Assembly (NCBI RefSeq): GCF_000002595.2
Contig: NC_057006.1
Coordinates: forward strand, 7,237,325-7,301,324
Source: Chlamydomonas reinhardtii
Taxonomy: Eukaryota > Chlorophyta > Chlorophyceae > Chlamydomonadales > Chlamydomonadaceae
Length of the DNA: 64,000 nt
Direction of reading: 5' to 3'
Within the stretch, counting starts at the first letter, position 1, and every line of letters begins with the position of its first letter. A program made the position numbers and the translations under genes. A model generated the notes under the pieces. The model searched no databases. It was not told where the DNA came from and saw only the letters and a list, made by a program, of their open reading frames with translations. Of this stretch, positions 11,545 through 21,973 are shown piece after piece.

Positions 11545-13390
11545 ACGCAGTTTGCGCATGGCCGAGCAGCTGATGAATCGGAAGGGGTTGTAAAAGCTGA
11601 ATTGAGTTGTGACAAGCTGGAGGGGACAAGAGGCGTTGGCGTGGTGCTGCTGGTCTGTATTGCCCCTGGGCTGCAGCCTGCAGGGCCCGCTGCTCAGGTA
11701 CATTGGACAGTCCTTAGACAGGCGCTGCCATGGCACGCTGCTTGGGCCGACAGTGAGGTGGATCGGGCCATCAGGCTGTTGGCTTCGCGAATCACAAGAG
11801 TGCTGGACGATTGTGGAAAGTTCCCGTTGCCGCACGTACGTTGGACAGGCTGGAAACCCCTTCGCTCTCACTGCTCCCGGTGCGAAACTGACACCGCAAA
11901 CATAGGGTTACAGGTGGCAGGGGCCTGGCAGTGTGCAGTCCGGTGCAACCGTAGTTACCGCCTACAATGAAACGTCGAGCCGCCACTCCGCCCCACAGCT
12001 GCACCATTGGCTCCGCACCACTGGCTAGCCCATCTTCTAACGCAGGAGTATCTCCATAAACTATCAGACGCAGGTGAAACCCTGCCCAATCTTGCCACAC
12101 AACCTGCTGCTGTCCTGTTGTTGTTGTACCTGAGGCTACAGTGCCTTGTCACTGACAAGGGCTGAGGCGGACGGGTATACTTACCCAGACGCAGCGGCGT
12201 TCGTGATGTGCGGTGTCTGAAGCGGCATGGTACGGCGCGGATGCCCCGAAGCATTGGCAGGCCGTAAACAATATGCTCGCCGCCCCACCTGCTGCGTGGT
12301 CTCGGCCGTACACCGGAACTACTATGCTGCTGCATCCTGCTCTGTCGAGTTGCACTTAACAAGCGCCGTATGCCTCCCGTCATGCTCTTTATGACTAGAT
12401 TACAATGGATATCTCATTCATGCGCATTGCAGAAGGTTCACACATGGAACTCTCACCGGAAGCGGTCAATGGACGAGCCCGGAGGTCGTGGGCCTCAGCC
12501 GCGGCGGGGCGTTCCGCGCCAGTGTGCGAGTCAGGCCTGCCGGCGAGAGCAACGACTTATGGCAGCCGGCAGCCACAGAGTACAAGGGGTCTTTTGTACA
12601 AGCACGAACACAACCACGCGTCAGAATATGGGCTGCAGCTCCCCCACTGTCCAACCATTCCAACCCGAGACGTGACGTTGCCCGTTCGGTGCAAGACAGC
12701 CCGCGAACCGGCCCGGTTGTGCAAATGCGGACTAGGCTGACGCGAGAGGCCCGAAGTGGCCATGCGTGCCTGTGAGAGCCGTGCCATGGACTAGGCAGGC
12801 GCACACCGAGGTAAACCGAGGTGAACCGGAGCGGGATGAGCGCTCGAAAATGGTCCATTCGGAACGGGTGTGCTCACCTTTATGCCGTACCGGCATTACG
12901 GTGGTGTCCACCACCGGAGGTGAGGGGCTCGGCTCGGCGCCCGAGGCGCCAGGTGCAGTTTGCAGCGCGCGGAAGCGGGCGTCTGCTGCGAGCGAGGCGG
13001 GTCAGGTGATGACGGGGAACAGGGGTTGCCTATCGGGAGAGCGGAGCTGGACAAACGAACAAAATCAATTTACCATCACAACTATCATGACTGCCTGCTG
13101 CTACGTCTCTCGATGCTGCCTAAAATTCATATCTAGCCAAACAGACGCCATGCCGCCGGGCGGCTCCATCCTAGATGCACACTTGTGAGGCATTGCTACT
13201 GCTACGTAATAAGCTGTGGCCATGCATACATGCACGTGCAATGCAACCCTCGCGCTTGACCCGTCTAGCAGTGGTTGTCTCTTCTTGGCCGTTCGTAGCA
13301 GGTAGTCAGTTGTCCGGCGTCCAGCAAGCTTGGTACTGTAGTCAACCTAATGAACACGCAGCCCGGCCTGAGCTGCGCACGCCTTAAGCC
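11545..13390. other. Intergenic stretch without a supported gene
   Basis: Lies between convergent genes. TGTAA at 11589-11593 gives the CAD gene a short 3' UTR. A minus-strand TGTAA near 12405-12409 could serve the gene at 13391-15002. The rest has no reading frame with credible exons and no recognisable element. Confidence 0.4.
11589..11593 (+). terminator. TGTAA poly(A) signal
   Basis: TGTAA lies 45 nt after the CAD stop codon; the probable poly(A) signal of that gene. Confidence 0.5.
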
Positions 13391-15002
13391 TCAGCTTGAT
13401 GACGACGTGGCGGGGCCGTCTGCAGCCGCCGCCTCCGAATCTGCGTCGCCGCTGTGTCCAGATGGCACCCGCTGTAGTACCGCCGTCTGCGCCTCCCGAA
13501 GCTGCGTCTCCAGCAGATAGATCTTTTCGCGAAGTGTAAGATTCTCCTCCTCCAGCTCAGCGATGGTGGCCGACTGCGCGGCGATCGTGCGCCGCGCGCT
13601 GGCCGGGTATGTCGCCTCCTCGTCGTGCGTGGGTGGCGGCACGTCACCCCCCACACCGCCGTCAGCCGCAGCCGCCGCGTCCGTGTCGTGGTCGGAGCCG
13701 CCGCCGAGGTCGAACTCGTCGCCGGTGAGGTCGTCGTCCCCGGCGCCGTAGAACGAGCCCAGGAAGTCCAGGCCCGCGGCGGCGGCCAGCGCAACCGCCT
13801 CCTTGTCAGCGTTGCCATAGCTGCAGCGGGTTGATAGGACGGTGTTGCAGGAAAGGGGTTAGCAAGTGTACAGGTCAGATGTGGGCACGGTCAGGGCATA
13901 CGAACACCCATTTTGGACACCGGACCGCATCAAGGCATCAGCGAGCCCATTCTGGTCACACGACCGCAACACAGCAACACGCACCTGTTCTTCCACAGCT
14001 GCGCCTCGCCTCCGGGTAACGCGCTTGGCGTCACTGCGTGCAGCGTTCCCTCGGAAATGTGCGAGCCAGGCGGCAGGAGTTGCGTGGAACCTGTCGGGTT
14101 GGGGGGGGAGGGGCCGAGGCCACGCGCAGCCAAGAGTTAGAGCCTTGTTGTAAACTGTGCAATTTCTGCAGGCGTTTGCGTGATAAAAGCTTAAGAACAA
14201 GACCCAGTCAGTTGTGCTGCGGAGCGGCTGCGAGAAGGGCTGGGGACGCGGCCGGTCGCGTAGAATCTGAGTAGGCCTGACAACGCGAGTTCGCGTGCCT
14301 GCCAAACGCCAGCCTTCAATCAGCGCCGAGCACAGCCTCCAAGACGCTTGCGATATAGGGTTCCGCAAAGCACAGAATCCCAAGCGCAGAAACGTGCGGA
14401 GCGTTTCGGCATCGTCCATTCTGACGGTTACCCCAGAATACCTGCGCACCCAGCTCACCTGGCGCCAGCAGAATGCCATCGTTGTTGTTGGGAGCGCGAG
14501 GCACGGAACGTGGTACGCCCGGCGTGTCAGGAATCTCTGCGTAAGGGAAGGGAGCGCGGAAGCGCGCAGAGGGGCCAAATTGCTCGACGTTCGGCTCCCA
14601 GCCCTTCCTGGAGGATACGCGCAGCCTGCGCTGGAGTCCCTTGCAGATTCTACCTTGGTAGTGCGCCCGAGCCTTCTTGGCGTTGTCGCTGCGCAGCTCC
14701 TGAAGCCGAGGCGCCCCGTCCTGACCCCGATGCCTCTTGTGACCGTGGTGGGCCTTGTACTGGTGCTGAGGCCGTCCCTGTGGTGCATACGGCCCGCTGG
14801 CATAGCTGCCGTAGGCTTGCCGCGAGTGCAGCGGCACTCCAGGCTGTCCTCGGTAGCCATTTTGCAGATGCAAGGGCAGGTGTTGCCGCGCGTAGTCGTT
14901 AATGGGCGGGCCCATGTAGCCCTGCTGGTGGTAGGCCCCAGAAGGGTTGTAGCCATAGCCCTGGGGCGGCATTCCACGCCCGAAGTTGGAGTGGTACTCC
15001 AT
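13391..15002 (-). CDS. Uncharacterised protein: Gly/Tyr/Gln-rich N-terminus, basic middle, acidic region, C-terminal coiled coil
   Basis: Exons (minus) 15002-14459, 14090-13985 and 13820-13391 give 359 aa in frame. Residues 1-90 are rich in Gly, Tyr, Gln, Pro and His (MEYHSNFGRGMPPQGYGYNP). A basic stretch KAHHGHKRHRG follows, then a segment ending VPRAPNNNDGILLAPG. Next is an acidic patch (GAGDDDLTGDEFDLGGGSDH) and near the end a heptad-like coiled coil, IAAQSATIAELEEENLTLRE. I do not recognise the family. The order basic patch, Asn-rich NNNDGILL motif, acidic patch, coiled coil loosely recalls HEXIM-type P-TEFb regulators, but similarity is too weak to name it. The intron 1/exon 2 join was chosen because only it keeps phase into the coiled-coil frame. 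An in-frame ATG at 15041 is an alternative start. Confidence 0.6.
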
Positions 15003-15615
15003 GCTCCCAAAGCAAGACGGACGGTGTACTTCCACAGCCATATAGGTTGAAAGGAATGTATTTGTTTGCGTAAAGACAGCGCCGTTATGAAACATACGAC
15101 CCCTTCCCTGCAAACAGAAATCGCGGAATCCAGCCCCATTGTCATCCGATCAAGCAGTGCTTCAAATACCGGAAGCCCTACGTTTAAATGAACAAATAAA
15201 TACACTCCCATCACTAACAGGCGGTGCAGCGGCCTCGTTGTAAAAGCTTTGAAGCTCTCCCGCACGCCCTCTTCGCACAGCGTACTAGGGTGCTTGTCCG
15301 CTGATCCTCAGTTACCCCTGTCACGCAACCTCTGTCCTCCATCACCCATCTACTGTGCACACGCATACACCGCATAAAGGGACGCAACAGACGCCCCCGA
15401 CCACGCCCCCGACCAACATGTCTTGCACAGACGCGCACACATACTTGCGCCCTGAACTCACGCCAAGGCGCCTCCGTCAACAATCTGGAACGCCTTGCAA
15501 CTAAAGCGTATTCAATTTGTTGCACATCTACCTCAGGTGCCTACCCGGGCCTTGCGGGCCCTGCGCAAGCCTTGCTAAAGTGGCGTGGCCCCTCTGCTTT
15601 CAGCGCCTTGACCCG
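15003..15615. other. Short intergenic stretch between two minus-strand genes
   Basis: Holds the 3' UTR of the DHHC gene and the promoter of the coiled-coil gene. AT-rich patches occur at 15180-15205. No clear minus-strand TGTAA was found here. Confidence 0.35.
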
Positions 15616-18600
15616 CTACACGTAATTGCTGCTACCAGCTGTGCCTCTATGCGACAGGCTCCCGGCACTCTCGGCCTTGTCCAGGACCAATATATCAACC
15701 TGCAGTGAAGACATAGGGCGGTACCATGCAGATCAGCCTGAGCTCACAGGCTTACATGTGCAAGCGTCTACACTTGACTTGATGCCTCTAGTGGGGGTAT
15801 CCAAAGCCCGTATCTGATCTGATCAGCTCACCTGAGGCAACACGTAGCCGTTTCCAAGCTTGCGTCTCCGCGTGGGAAGCATCCATGCCAGCCACCACCA
15901 CCGGCCCCGCACGTCGAACGTCTCCTGCATGCTTGCAATCGTACGCCCGCCGCGTCACGATGCAGGCCCTGACATGAGCGCCTGGCACACGTACGCCCCA
16001 CACAGCTTGGTTGACACAAATCAGCACAACCCACCTGCCAGTTGGCGACAGCTCCCAGGTGGTACGGGTTGACCCACTGCCGTCCCTGCGCTTTTGCGTC
16101 AGCCACCTTCTGGGTGTTGTCCTGTACGCGAAGGAAAGTAGGTGCACGCGCAAGCTTCCGTTGCAGGTCCAGGATGCACTAACGGTTTTCTAAATAAGGG
16201 AGCTGCCATCTGTGGGCGGAACGTGTAGTTCTACGCCTAGCTAAGAAAAGTCATTATTACGTCCTTTTACCAACGTCACTGCTACAGGCAGCGGTGAGCG
16301 GGCACGCGGGGAGCACCTACCAGGTAGTCAATGGTCCCTTGCCCCGTGAGGATGAGCCAAACGTGCCACCAGAATAAAGCTGATATGCCTAGCCATATAG
16401 ACGCCGACAGGATAAACCTGCGCGGCAGGCGGAAAGTGGGTTTAGTACGGGATGCAAGGAGACAGTTGTAGCTCATGCCGCCACCATTCCACCACCATTC
16501 CATCAGTCACCAGCACCCGTTGAATCCTCACGGATTACTGTTCAAAGATAACTTATCACACTCAGCGAAACATTTGCTACACAAATACCGAGGCTTCTTG
16601 TATAGATAGGATTGCCGCGGCCCCCTATCACCTACATGAAGAAGGGCAGGAAGCCGCGGCGGTCCCACTCCCGCGACTCCAGCTTGAACAGCAGCGGGTA
16701 CTCCACCAGGTACACCATCGCCGAGTACAGCGAGCCCACCCACCTGTGCAGGGCATGCAGGAAGGCAGGAACGCAGGAACGCAGGCGACAGGCCGGGTCA
16801 GGTACACGGGCGTTACGTTGGGCGGCATCTGGGGTAGGAGCCCATGAGCTCAGGAGGCATAAACCAGACGCGCGCGCTAGCGTTTGAACCTTGACGAGAA
16901 CCTGAGAGCTGTTTGGCCCGATAACCGGCCCCAGCCGCCACACCGCCACGCCACTCACATCCAGAAGAGGAAGAGCACGAAGTGCCGGTAGTTGAAGAAG
17001 CCAATGCAGTTGGCCATCCACACGCAGTGGTGGTCCTTTGTGCGCATCAGGCGCGGAGCAAAACGATCCAAGTGTTGGGCAACAATAGCACAAGCGTGCT
17101 CTTAAAGACACGGACAAGACAAGAGCACCAGTCGTACAGGAGCCCAACGAAACTGTACGGCAGGCAGTGTGCTTCGTGAATGCGTCCAGGCACACTCACC
17201 ATCTTTAACACGCATCTGTGATGCGGTACGCCATTTGTTCATGCGAGTCAGGACAATCCAGGGTCAGGGAGTCCAGCGCAGTTAGCACCCAGGAGCGAGC
17301 ATGATAAGAAGCATCACGTTTGGCCCACAGTTCCTAACACGCATATCACTTACTTGTTGCATATGCTACAGTGATGGGACAACGGCGGCTTGCCGCGGTT
17401 GCACTTGCGGCACCAGCGCCAGTCGTAGGTCATAGCTAGTTGTAGCGCCTGCGCAACAAGCGAGCACGGATGCCGGTCAACCATGTACAACGCCGCTTCT
17501 CCTGCCGGGTCATGGCTACCCGGTATGCACTGAGTGCACGTGAAACCCCAGGCCGCAACTCTGTGCCGGCTCCGACCCTTCCACTTACCTAGCTGCACAC
17601 CCTTGCTGCACACCCGCATGCCACACCCGCACGCCACGCCCCAGAACATTCAGCCGCCTTGGACCGACCTGCTCATGCACCTCCAATGTGGTGCCTGGAC
17701 TGCTGAAAGCACAATGAAACTGGTTGAAGAACACATTGAACAGCAGCCACAGCGCCCACAGCCCGTGGAGCGCAGTCACCAGCTGCCCGCGCCGCTCCGT
17801 GATCTACAAGGGCGGGGTTGCAGCAGCATGCGCTACGATGTCAGGCAAGTGCGCGTGCCGAGCGCAGCCTGAAAAGCAAAAGAGAAATTTCGGTGCTGCC
17901 TGCGCGTCGTTCACAAGCCAGCGTCACCAGCCAACGCCGCGCCCGCCAACCCGCCCCTGCCCAGTGCCCACCTCCGGGATAACGAACTTGAAGAAGGTGT
18001 AGACGTCCAGTGATATGAGGCCGATGGCCAGAATGATGAGGATCGGTTCTATCACTTTGACGGATTTGTCAACACATGACAGGAGCCAGAGGGAGGTCCT
18101 CTCTCCGCAGGTGTACCCGTCGTCGCCACTGGCAACCCCCGCCGGCGCCACGCTGGCTGACGGGTGAGGCGACCGTTGCCGCGGCATCATTCCCCGCTGT
18201 CTACGAGCACTCCGCTGCCCGTGCTCGCAGTCGGAGCCCTTCACAGAGCTGCTCTTGGGCTGGCGATGGCCGAAGATGTCATCCACGTTCTGCCCACGCA
18301 ACCAAGCAACAAGCCACCATAATGATCCCACTGTGCGCAGCAGCACGATAGACAAATCTGTGGAAAGCAGCTTTCTGGGGTTCCGCTTGAAAATGAAAAC
18401 TTCTTTGCGTTTTACTTGCTGTTGTTTTGTTTGAAATGTTCAATCGTTTCCTTTGTAAATTGTTCTTCTGTTGAGCAACTTCTCGTGAGAAGGGCGCGTA
18501 ATGGAACCCATCGACCCATTCCCGACTGCAAAACATGTCCGCATGAGGCATCGGGACAAGAATATCAGTGCGTGACTGTGCATATGGTCTCGTAGGGGTG

Positions 18601-18799
18601 CGGTATTGGGGGTGGGGTTGGTTGTGGGGATGGCAAAGGGTGAGGAGGGTGAACGACCGAACGGAACACCGCACGCGTGTCCTGCGACTCTTTGATGCAT
18701 CCACCTTGTCATACCCCAGCCCCGAAACTGCTCTGGTCTCCAGGCACTCACTAACACGCATTCGAGAAGTGGACACGAATCAGAGGGGCGAAAAGGCAT
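15616..18799 (-). CDS. DHHC-type protein S-acyltransferase (palmitoyltransferase)
   Basis: Eleven exons (minus): 18799-18752 (tentative), 18418-17972, 17803-17681, 17448-17354, 17215-17200, 17035-16959, 16743-16636, 16417-16321, 16121-16035, 15924-15832 and 15699-15616, giving 424 aa. The Cys-rich domain is complete: [26 protein letters not shown], then [19 protein letters not shown]. The DHHC cysteine is the acyl-enzyme nucleophile that passes palmitate to substrate cysteines. Two transmembrane helices precede it ([35 protein letters not shown]) and two follow (near [34 protein letters not shown]), ending in TGQGTIDYL as in the TTxE/DPG-side segment. The later [12 protein letters not shown] matches the conserved NPY-G-NW segment. 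A 16-nt exon (17215-17200) supplies CVLKM just before DHHC. The first exon is the weakest call: it rests on splice sites and phase only. Confidence 0.88.
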
Positions 18800-19031
18800 G
18801 GGAAAGCGATTTGCCCCTTTATTGACTTGGGTACGTTGTTGAACTCCTACGCCTTTGGCGGATCCATTGCTCACGACAAGTAGTATAGCTTTAGTTGCTC
18901 GCTGCAGGCGGCCTATTCCTGCTAACCACAGGACGGAGAGCCGGCAAGCGGCGAATTGTCATTCCGACACCAACGAGCTTTTTCGCCTTGCCTAGCGGAT
19001 CTCCCGGTCCAATTACCATCCCGGCATAGAT
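18800..19031. promoter_or_regulatory. Divergent promoter between DHHC and ViaA-like genes
   Basis: 232 bp between two opposite start codons, if both starts are right. It should hold both promoters. No specific box recognised. Confidence 0.4.
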
Positions 19032-21934
19032 ATGAGAGCGCTCTCGGCACCCCCAAGTGCATCCGGGCGAATCTGCGAGCCGCACCGGAAAATGCAGGCG
19101 ATTCTTCCGCAAGCCGGGGCTCGCCTGCACCTTGCAGCTGGCAGCCGACGCTGCCCAGTCAGCTGCTCTGTCGCCGCTGTCGATGCGCCAGAACGGACGC
19201 AGCCGGCACCGATGGCCCACTTGCAGCACTCCTCCCTGCTACACGGCCTCGGCAGCGTGGGCGACGTCAGCGCCTCGCACCTGCCCTGGCTGCTGCGCCT
19301 CGCGCACGTGCGGGCCAGGATCTCTGGAGGAGACTCACAAGAAGCCCTGCAGGTTTGTATGCCTTGCTCGCAGGCCACAACCGTGAGGGCCACAGGGCCG
19401 CCACTAGCGGGACGCGAGCGCCTCCGCAACACCAACTACTGACGCCCATCCACCACCACATCCAGCACCCTCGTTGTCCCCCTGCACGCTCACGACCACC
19501 CTCCTCTCCTCCACCCCTCCCTGCAGCCCTAACCACGTCGAACGGTTCAACCCTTTCAAACCAAGAACCTCCTCTTACCCCCTTGTCCCGACTACCCTTT
19601 CCCCCGCAGGCCTCCTCCCGCGGCCTGTCCGCCTGGTCTGCAGCGCTGGCCCGCGGTCTTCTTCCGGACGACTCCACGCTGATGCAGCTGGTGGCGGAGG
19701 GCGATGACGTGGCCACCAGCTGCCCGCCCGGGGCCGACCCGCTGCAAGCCATGTCCTGGCCATCGGAGCCGCTGAGGACCATGATCATCCGCGCCATGGC
19801 CAAGCTAGGCGTGGGCAGGTGTGTGTGCCTGTGCGCCTGTGCCAAGGGGGAAGGGCTGAAGAGAGGCAGAGGCAAGCGCGTACGCAAGATAGTATCAGAG
19901 GTGTCAGGATGGTTTGCAGTTCTGGACTCCAAGTTCGTGCGGCCCTGAAACTAACACATCATGTTGCATGCATGACCGCTGCCGTCAGGCTGTGCAAGAA
20001 GTATCCATCGGTTCGTGACGCGCTGCTGAAGAGCCTGCTGGAGACGGTGGTTAAATATGAGAAGATGCTGGCGGGAATCGAGGTGGGTCTGGAAGTGTGG
20101 TGGGGTGGGCGGCAGTGAAGGTAGGCGCAGTCGGGTTGGTGTGGGTAAAGGAGGAAGGGCTCCTGGCATTGGGAAGGCAGGAGGGAGCACGGAAGTGCGC
20201 GCAGGGGCCCACATCCTCTTTCCTCTGGCCTCCTATAGGAGGAGGCGGAGGAGCGCGAGAAGGACCTGAACGGCAACTACTTCAAGACAGCGGCGGAGCT
20301 GAAGGTGGGGCTGGGGGTCATGCAGCTGGGTGGACGTAGCGGCGCGCGTGGCGTGTTGCGTGCGAGCAGGTTGTGGTGTTAATTTGCTTGCACCCCTGAG
20401 CATGTACCCGACGGAGCACCCGTCAGCGCCTCGATCGCTGCTGCGGTTTGCTATGCTGATGCGCACTTGCACGTGTCGATCTTGCTCGGATCGCATTCAC
20501 GGAAACATTCCCCATCAAACAGGCTGAGGAGGACGCCAAGCGCGCTGCCAACCGTGGCAACCACACGGTACGTCGCACTGAGTTTTTGCTGCACATGTCT
20601 CACGGGCGGATGCGGATACCCAGGCTAAGGCTGTATCTATCAAAAGAACCCAGAGCCCCTCCCAGATCACAGCCTTGCGCTCGGCCACATCGTAACCTCC
20701 CGCCACCCTTACCTCACACAAACCCTTTCATCCTCACCCTTGCGCCCCCCCCCATATTCATATTTAATACACACCATCCCATGGATGGCTACCCCCCCCC
20801 CCCCCCACACACACACACAACAACAACAACAACAACAACCACAACACACAGGGCGACAAGCACAACGCGCCGGTGCCCAGCTACCAGTCGCCCGCCGAGG
20901 TGGCGGCGGCGCGGCTGCAGGCCAGCATCAAGGCGGCCATGGCGGCGGGCGCCAGCGGCGAGAAGGCCACCGCCTTCGCGTTGGTGAAGGAGCTGTACGG
21001 CACGTGGCAGGGGCCGGTGGAGACGCTGGGGCGGGCGGGGCGGGCGTTTGAGGGGCTGGAGGCACTGCTGGGTGGAGACGACTTCGACCTGCAGGTGAGG
21101 CAGCGGGACGATGGGGTACCGTGCCGTTTTAGGGCTGCAGCCCACGCTTGGCAACTGTGGCCTGTGGGGTGTCAGGGGTGCTTGGGGCTTCCGTACAATG
21201 CGGCGCAAAGACTCATACGTGTGGTGGCCTCGTGTACATCTTGCAATCAACCCAGTTGTCACGCCACCTTGCATCGTGCCTTTTGACCTTCAATACAGGG
21301 CTCAATCTGGAAGCGCGCGGGCTGGTCTCAGCTGGACGAGCTGCGGCGCAAGCTGGAGGTGCGTGGGCCCGCACCTGGAGGGTAATGGAGGGGCAGTGGC
21401 AAGGCGCGGTGGGCACATACGGAGCAGCCAGCCATCAGACGGAAGCAAGTCTGGCCAGCGCCCCATACCCATTTAAGCCACCGCCACCCACGGCCCAGCC
21501 CATTCCCCGAACCGCCACCTATCCCACCGCCCACCCCACCACACGCCGCCCTCTCAGGAGCTCAAGGAGCTGAGGGACCTGGTCCGCAGCCTGGGCCGCG
21601 GCGGCGGCTGGGGACCCCTGCGCCGGGCGCCCGTGCAGGTGCGCATGCTTTAACAGTGTTGGAGGCCACATGATGCTTCGGGCCGTGCATGTTTTGGGTC
21701 TTATCAATCCGCAGCGGTCCATTGGCACCGAATAGCTCCTGTGCGTGCCCATCCACTCGCCTGTGAGCCACCAACGCTCAATTCCACCACCCCGCTTCCC
21801 CGCACCCACCCACTCCCCCTCCCCAACTACACAGCATCACTCCCCGGGCCCCCCCTCTTTGGGTCTTGGGTTTGGATTGGAATAAGCTACCCCCTCCCTC
21901 GTGCTGTCTACTACACTTCTCTGTACCAATCCTT

Positions 21935-21973
<39 letters not shown>

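Noticed and set aside
13859-15265. 468-aa minus-strand open frame
   Set aside because: It runs across an intron and in a different frame from the coiled-coil protein, which has matching splice sites and phase; composition is Arg-rich as expected for a shadow frame in GC-rich DNA.
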